Origin: Paraglaciecola polaris LMG 21857
Lineage (GTDB): Bacteria; Pseudomonadota; Gammaproteobacteria; Enterobacterales; Alteromonadaceae
Direction of reading: 5' to 3'
DNA: 64,000 bases
NCBI RefSeq assembly: GCF_000315055.1
Contig: NZ_BAER01000047.1
Coordinates: forward strand, 47,083-111,082
Under the pieces are notes generated by a model, which ran no database searches, was not told the DNA's origin, and was given only the letters and a program-made list of their open reading frames with translations. Positions 26,457 through 36,780 of this stretch are shown here, in pieces (within the stretch, counting starts at the first letter, position 1; each line of letters starts with the position of its first letter). The translations under genes were made by a program, and so were the position numbers.

Positions 26457-27326
26457 TTACTTTTTCTTCGGTCTTGCCTTCGCACGACCTTGATTTACCT
26501 TGTGCTTTTGCACTGAGCGACGCATGCGGCTTAAGCGCACATGATCAAGCTTTGTTTGTTTGTCTTCGATCAGAGATTCTTGTTCTAGATCTAATTGTAC
26601 GCTTTTACGCAAGGTATTGAGATCCGTCAGTGGTAGTTCGATCCAACCTCCTTGCGGTAAACGATTTTGCAAATCTAAGGTACCGTAGCGAACACGGATC
26701 AAACGGCTAACTTGCAAGCCTTGAGATTCCCACAATCGGCGAACTTCGCGGTTTTTACCTTCAGATAGGGTCACATTATACCAACTGTTTAAACTTTCAT
26801 CGTCCCCTGGGCGTTTACGGATTTCAGTAAATTTAGATACCCCATCTTCTAGCTCAACCCCTTTTTTAAGACGTTTAATGATGTCTTGATCCACTTCGCC
26901 AAAAACACGCACTGCGTACTCACGCTCTATTTCATGTTTAGGGTGCATCAATCGATTCGCTAGTTCACCGTCATTGGTAAACAATAACAAACCACTGGTG
27001 TTGATATCTAAACGGCCTACTGCAATCCAGCGACCATTTTGAATTTTAGGCAGACGGTCAAAAACCGTAGGGCGACCTTGGGGATCTTTACGGCTACACA
27101 GTTCTCCCTCAGGTTTGTTGTACATCAGTACCCGGCAGATAGTTTCTTTCGCGGCGGCGGCGATCAAATTACCATCAACCCGTAATTGATCTAACGGTTC
27201 AACACGGTCGCCCAATGTAGCGACTTTACCGTTAACCGAAATACGCCCTTGGGCTATCCATTTTTCCATCTCACGACGGGAGCCCACGCCAGCATTAGCT
27301 AGGACTTTCTGTAATTTTTCACTCAT
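26457..27326 (-). CDS. rluB: 23S rRNA pseudouridine(2605) synthase RluB
   Basis: A 289-residue rRNA modification enzyme of the RsuA/RluB group, acting on U2605 of 23S rRNA in E. coli. An N-terminal S4 RNA-binding domain (EKLQKVLANAGVGSRREMEKWI) is followed by the catalytic block GRLDINTSGLLLFTNDGELANRLMHP with the nucleophilic Asp. The C-terminus is a Lys/Arg-rich basic tail. It overlaps the scpB stop by one base, so it is the distal gene of a scpA-scpB-rluB transcript, a conserved arrangement. Confidence 0.95.
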   Translation of the reverse strand: MSEKLQKVLANAGVGSRREMEKWIAQGRISVNGKVATLGDRVEPLDQLRVDGNLIAAAAKETICRVLMYNKPEGELCSRKDPQGRPTVFDRLPKIQNGRWIAVGRLDINTSGLLLFTNDGELANRLMHPKHEIEREYAVRVFGEVDQDIIKRLKKGVELEDGVSKFTEIRKRPGDDESLNSWYNVTLSEGKNREVRRLWESQGLQVSRLIRVRYGTLDLQNRLPQGGWIELPLTDLNTLRKSVQLDLEQESLIEDKQTKLDHVRLSRMRRSVQKHKVNQGRAKARPKKK

Positions 27327-28066
27327 TAGTGTAACTGCTCTCTTTGATTAGGGTTGTCAGTATCATCAAGCTTAGTCTCTGTAGCTTGTTCTGACGGGGT
27401 TTGTTCGGTCAATGTTTGCTCGTCTGGTGTTAGTGGCTCTGTTACCTCTGACGCTGAAGCAGTGCGCTTAACAGCAACAGGCTCAGTGCTTTCAACCAGC
27501 GGCGTTAATATTTTACGTTCGTCCTGACTATTACTCGTATCAAAAGCATCTTGACTGGGTAAGTCTTTCAAGCTCTTCAACGAAAAATAATTTAAAAATC
27601 CTTTAGTTGTTGCATATAAGGCTGGGCGTCCTGGTACTTCTTTGTGCCCAACGACTTTTACCCAATCCCGTTCTATTAGGGTTTTCATGATGTTACTACT
27701 GACCACAACACCACGTACATCTTCAATTTCACCTCGGGTAATCGGCTGACGATAAGCCACCATAGACAAGGTTTCTAACAAGGCTCTGGAGTATTTTGGC
27801 GCTTGCTCTTGCCATAATTTACTCAACCAAGGTCCTAAACTATCCAGCGATTGAAAGCGATAACCGCTCGCCACTTCAATCAATTGCACACCGCGAGATT
27901 GATACTCGATCTGCAATTCATCAATCGCCTGATTAAGTGCTTTTTTGCTCACTTTCAGGGCGCTTAATACCGTGTCTTGTAAGTGCTCTTGGCTCACCGG
28001 CGCATCAGATACAAATATCGCGGCTTCGACCAATTGTTTTAACTGCACTAATGATAGCTTCGCCAT
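27326..28066 (-). CDS. scpB: Condensin-like complex subunit ScpB
   Basis: A 246-residue kleisin-interacting subunit of the SMC-ScpAB chromosome segregation complex. The tandem winged-helix core is seen in QLVEAAIFVSDAPVSQEHL and ALLETLSMVAYRQPITRGEIEDVRGV, the strongest family signature. The last 60 residues are a Thr/Glu/Pro-rich disordered tail. The start abuts the scpA stop (TAAATG) and the stop overlaps the rluB start. An SMC partner is not in this window. Confidence 0.95.
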   Translation of the reverse strand: MAKLSLVQLKQLVEAAIFVSDAPVSQEHLQDTVLSALKVSKKALNQAIDELQIEYQSRGVQLIEVASGYRFQSLDSLGPWLSKLWQEQAPKYSRALLETLSMVAYRQPITRGEIEDVRGVVVSSNIMKTLIERDWVKVVGHKEVPGRPALYATTKGFLNYFSLKSLKDLPSQDAFDTSNSQDERKILTPLVESTEPVAVKRTASASEVTEPLTPDEQTLTEQTPSEQATETKLDDTDNPNQREQLH

Positions 28067-28927
28067 TTACTGGGACTCTCCTACATGCAGTTTAACGTGA
28101 ATATTGGCCGTTGGTTGACTCTGTACCAACTCGATCAGTTGTTCTTTACACAATTCAAGTATGGCTAAAAACGTCACCACTACGCCTGCTCGGCCTTCGT
28201 TCGCGTAAAACAAACAGTCAAACCCAGTAAAGTGCTCACTGTTTAGCTTCTCTAAAATCAGCGCCATACGCTCCCGAGTTGATAGTGCCTCAGGTGCAAT
28301 ATGGTGGTGCTCAAACGCACTCGCCCGCTGCATCACCTTTTGAAAACTCACCACCAAGTCTTGTAAGTTAATTTTGGGAAGAATTTTAATTGGTGTAACT
28401 GAGTCACTGGTTTGCGCTTGTGCGCTGAACACATCTCGCTCCATGCGCACAATACCGTCTAATTCATGAGCAGCCGTTTTTATCAGCTCGTATTCCTGCA
28501 AGCGTCTTATAAGCTCTGCTCTGGGATCATCTTCGTCTTCTTCCACGTCCGGTCGTTTAGGCAGCAACAATCTTGATTTAATCTCAGCCAATATTGCCGC
28601 CATTAATAAATACTCTGCGGCAAGTTCAAGTTTTAAATCTTTCATCATGTCGACGTACAACATGTATTGTTTAGTCACTTCATAAACTGGCAAATTAACT
28701 AAATCGAACTTTTGTCGCCGGATCAAATACAGCAACAAATCCAATGGGCCTTCAAATGCATCTAAGATTAACTCTAATGCGTCAGGTGGAATGTATAAGT
28801 CTTCCGGCTGATCGGTAAATGCCTGCCCGTTTATAAACGCCAGCGGCAAAGGCTGCTGCACAGGTTGCCCTTGGCGCATTACCTCTTGCTCAATCGCTAA
28901 TTCTTGAGGCGTTTTATCCGCAGTCAT
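28067..28927 (-). CDS. scpA: Condensin-like complex kleisin subunit ScpA
   Basis: A 286-residue kleisin that bridges SMC heads in chromosome segregation. The N-terminal signature FEGPLDLLLYLIRRQKFDLVNLPV and AAEYLLMAAILAEIKSRLLLP is intact; the C-terminal winged helix includes VVTFLAILELCKEQLIELVQ. The product begins with MTADKTPQELA. It is immediately upstream of scpB and follows yciO at 18 bp, forming one tightly packed transcript. Confidence 0.95.
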   Translation of the reverse strand: MTADKTPQELAIEQEVMRQGQPVQQPLPLAFINGQAFTDQPEDLYIPPDALELILDAFEGPLDLLLYLIRRQKFDLVNLPVYEVTKQYMLYVDMMKDLKLELAAEYLLMAAILAEIKSRLLLPKRPDVEEDEDDPRAELIRRLQEYELIKTAAHELDGIVRMERDVFSAQAQTSDSVTPIKILPKINLQDLVVSFQKVMQRASAFEHHHIAPEALSTRERMALILEKLNSEHFTGFDCLFYANEGRAGVVVTFLAILELCKEQLIELVQSQPTANIHVKLHVGESQ

Positions 28928-28945
28928 AACTGACTAATATCGATT

Positions 28946-29566
28946 TTAATTAAATGGGCTAACGTCGCCGCTGCCCTCTCGAATGACCACTGGCTCGCCG
29001 TCCGATAAATCGACCACTGTGGTCGGTTGCTCACCTAAAAAGCCACCGTGAATAATCAAGCCGACTTGTTTTTCAAGCTTGTCACGTATCTCATCAGGGT
29101 CTGACTCTGCCACTACGGCGTTAGGCAAAATAAGTGTCGTGGACATCATGGGCTCGCCCAGCTCTTCAAGTAAAGCCAATGCGATGGGATTGTTTGGTAC
29201 GCGAATACCAATAGTGCGACGCTTAGGATTTTGCAAACGCTTGGGAACTTCTTTAGTCGCCTTTAAAATAAAGGTGTAAGGCCCAGGAGTGTTGTTTTTA
29301 ATCATGCGAAACGCGGCGTTATCCACTTGCGCATATTCAGACAACTCCGACATATCGCGGCACATCAAGGTGAAATTGTGATCTTTACCGATTTGGCGGA
29401 TACGACAAATTTGCTCTAAGGCATTTTTGTCATCCATATGACAACCAATGGAATAACCAGAGTCGGTGGGGTAAACCACCACTTCGCCGTTGTGAATGAG
29501 CTCGCAAGCTTGTTTAATCAAGCGGGCTTGAGGATTATCAGGATGAATATAAAAAAATTGGCTCAT
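28946..29566 (-). CDS. yciO: YciO-type Sua5/YrdC family protein
   Basis: A 206-residue protein of the YrdC/Sua5 superfamily, whose best-known members make threonylcarbamoyl-AMP for tRNA t6A. The KRTIGIRVPNNPIALALLEELGEPMMSTTL block and VVVYPTDSGYSIGCHMDD show the double-stranded-RNA/nucleotide-binding fold. The length and position next to the PHP RNase gene match E. coli YciO, a paralogue whose own role is less clear than that of TsaC. Operon with scpA below and rnm above. Confidence 0.9.
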   Translation of the reverse strand: MSQFFYIHPDNPQARLIKQACELIHNGEVVVYPTDSGYSIGCHMDDKNALEQICRIRQIGKDHNFTLMCRDMSELSEYAQVDNAAFRMIKNNTPGPYTFILKATKEVPKRLQNPKRRTIGIRVPNNPIALALLEELGEPMMSTTLILPNAVVAESDPDEIRDKLEKQVGLIIHGGFLGEQPTTVVDLSDGEPVVIREGSGDVSPFN

Positions 29567-29598
29567 AGTCGTTACTTCCCAGTAAGTTATACGCGATG

Positions 29599-30465
29599 TT
29601 ATGCGTTAGATGATATATCAACTGGCTGGTCGATAAACGGCCAGTCATGCCAAATTGGGGTAAGGTGCTCAGGTAACCCTAAATTCTTACCCAGTTCAGT
29701 CCAGCGGCTAACAAAATGAAAGTCAGAACCCGCTGACGCTTGTAAATTATGCTCCATGGCTAACTCAACAATCAGCTTGCGTTTCTCGGGATTTATACGT
29801 GCATGAGTGGTTTCAATGCCATCGCCCCCTACTTGCTTGAATTCAGTTACCAATCTGCGCAGCCATTTAGTGGTCATGTCATAATGCCCAGGGTGCGCGA
29901 GTACTGCTTTGCCGCCAGCGTCGTGGATCCATTCAATGGCTTCTTCAATGGAAATCCACTGGGGTTTAACATGGGCGCGTTTACCCTTGCCTAAATATTT
30001 TTTAAAGGCGCCTTCAAAATCGCGCACCTCTTTGCGTGCCACTAAGACTCGGGCGAAGTGTGCGCGTGTAAGCTGCCCTTCCCCTGCTAATAACTTGGCA
30101 TCTTGCAGGACATTTTCAACCCCAGCCTTGGCCAGTTTATCGGACATTTTTTGCGCTCGGGCGTCTCGTTCGTTTTTTTGCTCAACTAAACGCTGACAGA
30201 ACACAGCATCGTCTTTATTGACATTCAAACCCAAAATATGAATATCAAAATTATGCCATGAGGTAGAAAGTTCAATGCCATTTACAATGTGCATGGCACG
30301 TTTTTGTTTTGCTTGATGGGCCAATGCTTCGTCTAATCCTTGCACCGTGTCATGGTCAGTTATAGCCAATACATCCACTTGCATATTGTGCGCGCGATCC
30401 ACCAGCTCGACAGGGGAGAGTTGGCCGTCAGAATAATAAGTGTGGCAGTGCAAATCGATTTTCAT
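29599..30465 (-). CDS. rnm: PHP-domain 5'-3' exoribonuclease RNase AM (YciV)
   Basis: A 288-residue metal-dependent phosphoesterase. PHP motif I is DLHCHTYYSDGQLSP at residues 4-18, with motif II AITDHDTVQGLDEAL, motif III VNGIELSTSW and the late GSDFH, giving a trinuclear metal site. In E. coli the orthologue YciV trims the 5' ends of 5S and 23S rRNA. The gene order yciO-rnm divergent from trpL is the same as in E. coli, which supports the name. It is divergent from the trp operon, about 210 bp from trpL. Confidence 0.9.
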   Translation of the reverse strand: MKIDLHCHTYYSDGQLSPVELVDRAHNMQVDVLAITDHDTVQGLDEALAHQAKQKRAMHIVNGIELSTSWHNFDIHILGLNVNKDDAVFCQRLVEQKNERDARAQKMSDKLAKAGVENVLQDAKLLAGEGQLTRAHFARVLVARKEVRDFEGAFKKYLGKGKRAHVKPQWISIEEAIEWIHDAGGKAVLAHPGHYDMTTKWLRRLVTEFKQVGGDGIETTHARINPEKRKLIVELAMEHNLQASAGSDFHFVSRWTELGKNLGLPEHLTPIWHDWPFIDQPVDISSNA

Positions 30466-30674
30466 AAAGCCTTCAATATGACCTTTTAGTTGCGACTCAA
30501 TGAGTACGCTCGTGAAATTGGGTGTTGACAGAGAAGCAAAATTGTTTTCTTCTATACGCCTGAAGTGTGTATTATACGCATTTGGTCATGAATAGCAGAC
30601 AAAACCTGAAAAAAGGCAATGTTTGTTGTCAGACGATAGATTTATCGTCCACAAACTAACGAGATTTTATACCC

Positions 30675-30734
30675 ATGAATACTGTTTTACGCGTTTCAAC
30701 TAACTTAATTTGGTGGTGGCACATCCCTAACTAG
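30675..30734 (+). CDS. trpL: trp operon leader peptide
   Basis: A 19-codon open frame reading MNTVLRVSTNLIWWWHIPN, with three consecutive Trp codons at positions 13-15. It is followed by overlapping hairpins, the layout of transcription attenuation by Trp-tRNA supply. The position between rnm and trpE is the conserved one. It is too short for routine gene finders. Confidence 0.9.
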   Translation: MNTVLRVSTNLIWWWHIPN

Positions 30735-30798
30735 CGGGCTGTGAGCGTATGTATTTGTGCGATTGATCAAGAAAAGCCCGTATAATACGGGCTTTTTT
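30735..30798 (+). promoter_or_regulatory. trp attenuator
   Basis: The terminator stem AAAGCCCGTA / TACGGGCTTT (30773-30795) has a three-base loop and is followed by a T run. The segment CGGGCT just after the leader stop (30735-30740) can pair instead with AGCCCG (30775-30780), forming the antiterminator. When the ribosome stalls at the Trp codons this alternative pairing should allow read-through to trpE. The pairing is seen in the sequence; the mechanism is the established one for this operon. Confidence 0.88.
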
Positions 30799-30875
30799 TA
30801 TGCCCGATTAAAAGTTACGACCCTTTTAACACCCTTGCCTAAGACAGGTTACCAACAAGGTTATTGAGAAAAATC

Positions 30876-32474
30876 ATGAGTTTAGCGCAGTTAACAGAAC
30901 AAGCAGGCAAAGTAGAGACATTATTACTATCAGCCGATTATGTGGCAGATCCTCTTCAAGCTTATCAATACCTCTGCCAAGGTAGGTCACATAATCTACT
31001 ACTTGAATCAGCAGAAATTGACAGTAAAGACAATCTGAAAAGTTTATTGCTAGTCGATGCAGCAATAAAACTGCAATGCGATGGTTTAGTCGTTACTTGT
31101 CAAGCGCTAACCGATAATGGCGCAGCAGTATTACCCTTGTTCATTGAATATTGCCCTGCGGGCGTGGAACACGCATTCAATCAACAAACCCGCACGGTTA
31201 CCCTAACGTTTACCTTTAATGACAGCCAACTAGATGAAGACAGTCGCTTAAAAGCACCGGCGGTATTCGATGCGCTACGGCTATTAATCAATCGCGTAGT
31301 AGCGATTAGACCGCATCCAGAAGCACTTTTTTTAGGCGGGGCATTTGCTTATGATTTACTGGCTACTTTCGAACAACTGCCCCAGGTCAATGACAGCGAA
31401 AATACCTGCCCAGATTTTGTTTTTTATCTCGCCGAAACGTTATTGTTAATTGATCATCAAGCGAAAAAAACCGAATTAATTGGCAGTGTCTTCAGTGGTA
31501 AAAATGTCGGTAACAACTACTTCGCTATCAGTCAGCGTTTAGAGCAAATTAAACACAAATTAAGTAACGTAAAACCCGTTCCAGAAATTGAATCACCCAG
31601 CGTGGCAAGCAACGAGCTAAAAATAAGCAAGTCAGATCAGGAATTTATCCAAGATGTGGAAAATCTGAAACAACATATTTTAGCTGGCGATATTTTTCAG
31701 GTTGTACCTTCACGTACATTTAGCTTGCCCTGTCCAGACCCCCACAAGGCATATAAGGCTCTGAAAATACAAAACCCCAGCCCCTATATGTTTTTCATGC
31801 AGGACATAGATTTTTGCATGTTTGGCGCTTCTCCCGAATCCGCCCTTAAGTACCTAAAAGATACAAACCAGGTTGAGATTTACCCCATAGCCGGCACTCG
31901 CCCAAGAGGCAAGCACGCTGATGGATCAATTAATTTAGATTTAGACAGTCGCATTGAACTGAATTTACGTGAAGATGAGAAAGAAAAATCGGAGCATTTG
32001 ATGTTGGTTGATTTAGCGCGTAACGACGTAGCGAAAGTATCTAAACCCGGTACTCGACATTTAAAAGAATTATTAAAGGTCGACCGCTATTCACACGTGA
32101 TGCACTTAGTCTCCAAAGTGGTGGGTCAACTACGCGACGATTTAGATGCCCTGCATGCCTACCAAGCATGTATGAACATGGGAACATTAGTAGGTGCGCC
32201 AAAGGTCAGCGCCGCGGGCCTTATTCGCGAAGTTGAAAAACAACGTAGAGGCAGTTACGGCGGTGCCGTGGGCTACATTAATGGCCACGGTGATATGGAC
32301 ACCTGCATTGTTATTCGCTCCGCGTTTATCAAAAATAAAATTGCCCATATTCAAGCTGGAGCGGGTGTGGTTTTTGATTCAGATCCCCAATCAGAAGCTG
32401 ACGAAACCCGGGGCAAAGCCCAAGCGGTTATCCGGGCAATTCTTACATCCCATCAAGCTCCGGAGGCAAAATAA
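30876..32474 (+). CDS. trpE: Anthranilate synthase component I
   Basis: A 532-residue chorismate-using enzyme that makes anthranilate with ammonia from TrpG. The feedback-inhibition element LLLESAEI is at residues 41-48. The catalytic half has GDIFQVVPSRTFSLP, IAGTRPRGKHADG, the ELNLREDEKEKSEHLMLVDLARND block and YSHVMHLVSKVVG, ending with AGAGVVFDSDPQSEADET. The ATG at 30876 is chosen over an in-frame TTG four codons upstream. It overlaps trpG by one base (TAATG), fixing stoichiometry. Regulated by the attenuator upstream. Confidence 0.98.
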   Translation: MSLAQLTEQAGKVETLLLSADYVADPLQAYQYLCQGRSHNLLLESAEIDSKDNLKSLLLVDAAIKLQCDGLVVTCQALTDNGAAVLPLFIEYCPAGVEHAFNQQTRTVTLTFTFNDSQLDEDSRLKAPAVFDALRLLINRVVAIRPHPEALFLGGAFAYDLLATFEQLPQVNDSENTCPDFVFYLAETLLLIDHQAKKTELIGSVFSGKNVGNNYFAISQRLEQIKHKLSNVKPVPEIESPSVASNELKISKSDQEFIQDVENLKQHILAGDIFQVVPSRTFSLPCPDPHKAYKALKIQNPSPYMFFMQDIDFCMFGASPESALKYLKDTNQVEIYPIAGTRPRGKHADGSINLDLDSRIELNLREDEKEKSEHLMLVDLARNDVAKVSKPGTRHLKELLKVDRYSHVMHLVSKVVGQLRDDLDALHAYQACMNMGTLVGAPKVSAAGLIREVEKQRRGSYGGAVGYINGHGDMDTCIVIRSAFIKNKIAHIQAGAGVVFDSDPQSEADETRGKAQAVIRAILTSHQAPEAK

Positions 32475-33100
32475 TGCGCTTAGCGAATACGGCAAACGAT
32501 CAACATCCTCATGTGTTTTTGGTGGATAACTTCGACTCCTTTACCTACAACTTGGTAGATGAACTGCGCACCATGGGTTTAGCGCTTACGGTCTATCGTA
32601 ACTCAGTTTCACCACAAGCTATTTTTGAAAAAATGCAAGAACAGGCTAAGCATAGCCAAGTTATTTTATTGCTCTCTCCTGGGCCTGGAACACCTGCCGA
32701 TGCGGGTTGTATGCCCGTGCTTATTAACCTAGTAAAAGGCGTCTTTCCTGTACTGGGTATTTGCCTGGGCCATCAAGCCATTGTGGCGTCCTACGGCGGC
32801 GATATCATTCGCGCTAATGTGGTCATGCACGGTAAATCATCGTTAATTACCCACCAAGGCGATAAAATGTTTGTGAACTTGCCTCAGCCGTTACCCGTGG
32901 CACGTTACCATTCATTAATGGCCAGCAATATGCCTGACGAATTAACCGTTTTAGCCCATTTTGATGACGTTCCTATGGCAGTTTGTCACGAGAAAGATAG
33001 AATGCTGGGCTTCCAGTTTCATCCAGAATCCATTTTAACTGCTTTTGGTAGTCAATTATTGATGCAAAGCATCAATTATTTAACCCAAGACAACGATTGA
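32474..33100 (+). CDS. trpG: Anthranilate synthase component II, glutamine amidotransferase
   Basis: A 208-residue class I glutamine amidotransferase that feeds ammonia to Trp[15 protein letters not shown] opens the domain. The nucleophile is in [18 protein letters not shown]; the His/Glu pair is in [10 protein letters not shown]. It stands alone, not fused to trpD as in E. coli. Overlaps trpE by one base; trpD starts eight bases after its stop. Confidence 0.98.
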   Translation: MRLANTANDQHPHVFLVDNFDSFTYNLVDELRTMGLALTVYRNSVSPQAIFEKMQEQAKHSQVILLLSPGPGTPADAGCMPVLINLVKGVFPVLGICLGHQAIVASYGGDIIRANVVMHGKSSLITHQGDKMFVNLPQPLPVARYHSLMASNMPDELTVLAHFDDVPMAVCHEKDRMLGFQFHPESILTAFGSQLLMQSINYLTQDND

Positions 33101-33108
33101 GGACAGTC

Positions 33109-34131
33109 ATGCTATTTCCATTACTTGAAAAGCTTTATCAAGGTCAATCTCTTAGCCAAAACGAAGCCACTGACGTGTTCAATCAAATTGTGACTGGGCA
33201 AGTCGATAATATTCTGTTGTCTTCGCTGCTAAGCGCCTTGAAAATAAAAGGTGAGACGCCCGAGGAAATCGCTGGTGCCGCGCAAGCTATGATCCAAAAT
33301 GCCAGCCCGATTGCGCGCCCTGATTATGATTTCGCTGATATCGTTGGCACAGGCGGTGACGGTCACAACACCATCAACATTTCGTCCGCCGCGGCGATTG
33401 TTGCCGCCAGTTGTGGTGTGAAAGTAGCCAAACATGGTAATCGCAGCGTTTCGAGTAAATCTGGCTCTGCGGATTTATTCAATGCTTTCGGTATGAAACT
33501 CGATATGTCGCCAGCAACAGCACGTGATTGCTTAGACCAATCAAACCTATGTTTTTTGTTTGCCCCTGTTTATCACGCTGGGATAAAACACGCGATGCCT
33601 GTGCGCACCACGCTCAAAACACGAACTATTTTTAACTTACTCGGACCCCTGGTTAATCCTGCCCAGCCGAGTCATATGATGATAGGGGTATATGCCCCTG
33701 AACTGGTGATGCCGTTTGCCCGTACTTTACAATTGCTCGGTTACAAGAAAGCTTTAGTCGTGCACGGAAGTGGTTTAGACGAACTAGCCGTTCACGGCCC
33801 GTCAATGGTGGTAGAAATAAACGGGGAAACGTTAACTGAATATACCTTATCCCCGAGTGACTTTGGCCTTGAAGAATACCCATTGAGCGCCATAGAAGGT
33901 GGGGTACCCGATGAAAACAAGCAGTTGATCCAAGACGTGTTGAGTGGCTGTGGGCAAGCAGCTCATCAAGCAGCGGTAGCCATGAATGCGGGTGCGCTGA
34001 TCAAGTTATGCGGCAAAGCTGATACCTATCAGCAAGGTACGCAGATGGCGCTTGACGCCATGCAAGCGAAGCGCCCATTGCACGTGATTGAAGATTCGTC
34101 AGCAATCAGTCGCCGCCACGATATAATTTAA
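33109..34131 (+). CDS. trpD: Anthranilate phosphoribosyltransferase
   Basis: A 340-residue enzyme that joins anthranilate to PRPP. The PRPP-binding loop [16 protein letters not shown] and the following [21 protein letters not shown] are intact, as is [16 protein letters not shown]. The ATG at 33109 has GAGG at good spacing; an in-frame TTG at 33097 overlaps trpG but is less likely. Third gene of the operon. Confidence 0.97.
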   Translation: MLFPLLEKLYQGQSLSQNEATDVFNQIVTGQVDNILLSSLLSALKIKGETPEEIAGAAQAMIQNASPIARPDYDFADIVGTGGDGHNTINISSAAAIVAASCGVKVAKHGNRSVSSKSGSADLFNAFGMKLDMSPATARDCLDQSNLCFLFAPVYHAGIKHAMPVRTTLKTRTIFNLLGPLVNPAQPSHMMIGVYAPELVMPFARTLQLLGYKKALVVHGSGLDELAVHGPSMVVEINGETLTEYTLSPSDFGLEEYPLSAIEGGVPDENKQLIQDVLSGCGQAAHQAAVAMNAGALIKLCGKADTYQQGTQMALDAMQAKRPLHVIEDSSAISRRHDII

Positions 34132-34142
34132 AGGAAGCAGTA

Positions 34143-35537
34143 ATGGCAAATGTATTAGAGAAAATCGTCGCAGATAAACGCCAAGAAATTGCCCAGCGTA
34201 AGCTTGACTTACCACTGACACAGTTCATCGATGACTTAACACCGTCGACTCGCAGCTTCTATGAGGCCCTGCGTCAGCCAAATGCTGGTTATATATTAGA
34301 ATGCAAAAAAGCTTCACCTTCTAAGGGTTTAATTAGACAAGATTTTAATTTAGACGAAATCATTGCCGCTTATTTACCCTACGCAGCATGCATTTCAGTA
34401 TTGACCGACGAAAAGTATTTTCAGGGGAAATTCGAATACCTAGAATATGTTCGTGAACGTGTTACCCAGCCGGTGATAAACAAAGATTTTTTTGTTGAGC
34501 CCTATCAAGTTTACCTCGCTCGTCACCACAATGCAGATGCCATTTTATTGATGTTATCTGTGTTAACTGACGAGGAATACCGCGAACTGGCGGCCGTAGC
34601 AAAAACGTTAAGCCTTGATGTACTCACAGAAGTGAGCAATGAAGAAGAAGCACATCGCGCAGTTGCTCTTCAGGCCAATATAATTGGCATTAATAACCGT
34701 AACTTACGCGATTTAACGACCGACTTAGCTACCACAGAGCAACTGGTACCTTTGCTCAATGCCGCCACTCACCAACATGTAATCATTTCTGAGTCAGGAA
34801 TTTATACCCATCAAGATGTACGTCGACTCTCCCCTATCGTAGATGGTTTTTTAGTTGGCAGTGCTCTTATGTCACAAGATGATGTAACACAAGCGATTAA
34901 GCAACTGGTATATGGAACTGTCAAAGTCTGCGGTACCACCCGGGCTCAAGATGCCACTAACATTGCAGCCAGCGGTGCGAGTTACGCGGGGTTAATATTT
35001 GCCGAAAAATCAAAACGCTACCTGACGCTACAACAAGCAGAAGACATAGTTAAAGACGTGCCTTTTAACTATGTTGGCGTATTCGTCGATGCCCCTATAT
35101 CAATGGTTGCCGAATACGCGAATGTTTTGCACTTAACCGCTGTACAACTGCATGGTAACGAGTCTCAAAGCTATGTTGACGAATTACGTGTCGCACTGAC
35201 AGATAGCAGCCAAATTTGGTTAGCCAAGGGGATCACTGATACCCTCCCTGCCCTTGACGAAAAAAACGTTGATCGGTTTGTGCTGGACTGCAAAGTGGGC
35301 GAGCAAAGTGGTGGAACCGGCCAAGCGTTTGATTGGCAATTGTTCGCTCGCTCGTCATTAAGCCCGCAACTGCGCTGCAAAATTATTTTGGCTGGTGGTA
35401 TTAACCCAGATAACGTGCAGCACGCTGCCAGCTTGGGGCTCGGTGGCATTGACTTAAACTCAGGCGTTGAAGACGCTCCTGGCGTGAAGTCACAGGAAAA
35501 ACTGCAACTCGCATTTGAGAAATTGCGTGCGTATTAA
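34143..35537 (+). CDS. trpCF: Bifunctional indole-3-glycerol-phosphate synthase / phosphoribosylanthranilate isomerase
   Basis: A 464-residue fusion of two TIM barrels, as in enterobacteria. The TrpC half (to about residue 255) has ILECKKASPSKGLIR, VLTDEKYFQGKFEYL, INKDFFVEPYQVYLAR and IIGINNRNL. The TrpF half has VKVCGTTRAQDA, GLIFAEKSKR, VQLHGNES and ILAGGINPDNV, with FVLDCKVGEQSGGTGQAFDW near the end. It carries out two consecutive steps, isomerisation then ring closure. Sits 11 bp after trpD. Confidence 0.98.
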   Translation: MANVLEKIVADKRQEIAQRKLDLPLTQFIDDLTPSTRSFYEALRQPNAGYILECKKASPSKGLIRQDFNLDEIIAAYLPYAACISVLTDEKYFQGKFEYLEYVRERVTQPVINKDFFVEPYQVYLARHHNADAILLMLSVLTDEEYRELAAVAKTLSLDVLTEVSNEEEAHRAVALQANIIGINNRNLRDLTTDLATTEQLVPLLNAATHQHVIISESGIYTHQDVRRLSPIVDGFLVGSALMSQDDVTQAIKQLVYGTVKVCGTTRAQDATNIAASGASYAGLIFAEKSKRYLTLQQAEDIVKDVPFNYVGVFVDAPISMVAEYANVLHLTAVQLHGNESQSYVDELRVALTDSSQIWLAKGITDTLPALDEKNVDRFVLDCKVGEQSGGTGQAFDWQLFARSSLSPQLRCKIILAGGINPDNVQHAASLGLGGIDLNSGVEDAPGVKSQEKLQLAFEKLRAY

Positions 35538-35592
35538 TGCCTAAGCGAACCCAGTAGCCCAAATTTTAACGTGTTAAAAACGAGAAACCATT

Positions 35593-36780
35593 ATGAATCA
35601 TTTAGAAAGTAAATTCGGACAGTATGGCGGCATGTACGTGCCTGAATTACTGATCCCTGCGCTCGACCAATTAGAGCAAGCATTTATCGATGCCCAGAAC
35701 GATCCTGAGTTTCAAAAAGAATTCATGGAATTATTGACCGATTACGCGGGACGCCCTACGGCGATGACCCTCACCCGTAATTTAGTCTCTAATCCGACAG
35801 TGAAATTGTACTTAAAACGTGAAGATTTATTGCACGGCGGTGCCCACAAGACCAATCAAGTGCTTGGCCAAGCGTTATTAACCAAGCGCATGGGTAAAAC
35901 CGAAGTGATCGCTGAAACAGGCGCTGGCCAACACGGCGTTGCCACCGCATTAGCTTGTGCCCTACTGGGCTTAAAAGCACGTATATACATGGGAGCCAAA
36001 GACGTTGAGCGTCAAGAACCGAATGTGTTCAGAATGCGCCTAATGGGTGCAGAAGTTATCCCGGTAAGTGCAGGTTCTGGCACCCTAAAAGATGCCGTGA
36101 ATGAGGCGATGCGCGATTGGTCAGCAACCTATGACAAAGCCCATTATTTATTAGGAACAGCCGCAGGCCCACACCCATTCCCCACCATAGTACGTGAATT
36201 TCATCGTATGATTGGCGAAGAGACCCGAGCGCAAATCATGGCCAAAGAAGGGCGCTTACCTGATGCAGTGGTTGCCTGTGTAGGCGGCGGCTCTAACGCT
36301 ATCGGTATGTTTGCTGATTTTATTGACGAACCTAGCGTAAAGTTAATTGGTGTTGAACCTGCAGGTAAAGGCTTGCATACCACAGAACACGGTGCCGCCA
36401 TAGGCAAAGGCACCAAGGGTATATTGCATGGTGCTTATAGTTACATTATGCAAGACGAAGACGGTCAGATTGAAGAGTCATATTCAGTTTCAGCAGGTCT
36501 TGATTACCCAGCCGTTGGCCCACAGCACGCCCATTTACATGATATTGGCCGCGCAACTTATGCTGCGGTGACCGACGATGAAGCGCTTTATGCGTTTCAG
36601 TTATTATCCCGCAAAGAAGGCATAATTCCGGCGCTTGAGTCATCACACGCACTCGCCCACGCCCTAAATATGGCCGATGAAGCAGAAGACGGCAGCATAA
36701 TCGTGGTGAATTTATCCGGTCGTGGCGACAAAGATTTAGCCCACGTACACAGTATTTTGGGAGGCCAAACCAATGAGTAA
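35593..36780 (+). CDS. trpB: Tryptophan synthase beta chain
   Basis: A 395-residue PLP enzyme that condenses indole and serine. The PLP lysine is in [29 protein letters not shown] and [12 protein letters not shown] form the phosphate-binding and catalytic region; the C-terminal GRGDKDL binds the cofactor. The last eight bases overlap the start of trpA, consistent with the alpha2-beta2 complex being made in equal amounts. Confidence 0.98.
   Translation: MNHLESKFGQYGGMYVPELLIPALDQLEQAFIDAQNDPEFQKEFMELLTDYAGRPTAMTLTRNLVSNPTVKLYLKREDLLHGGAHKTNQVLGQALLTKRMGKTEVIAETGAGQHGVATALACALLGLKARIYMGAKDVERQEPNVFRMRLMGAEVIPVSAGSGTLKDAVNEAMRDWSATYDKAHYLLGTAAGPHPFPTIVREFHRMIGEETRAQIMAKEGRLPDAVVACVGGGSNAIGMFADFIDEPSVKLIGVEPAGKGLHTTEHGAAIGKGTKGILHGAYSYIMQDEDGQIEESYSVSAGLDYPAVGPQHAHLHDIGRATYAAVTDDEALYAFQLLSRKEGIIPALESSHALAHALNMADEAEDGSIIVVNLSGRGDKDLAHVHSILGGQTNE

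Noticed and set aside
30525..30575. sigma70 promoter for trp with TTGACA at 30525
   Set aside because: The nearest good -10 candidates (TATACG at 30553, TATTAT at 30570) give spacers much longer than 17 bases, so no pair is claimed.
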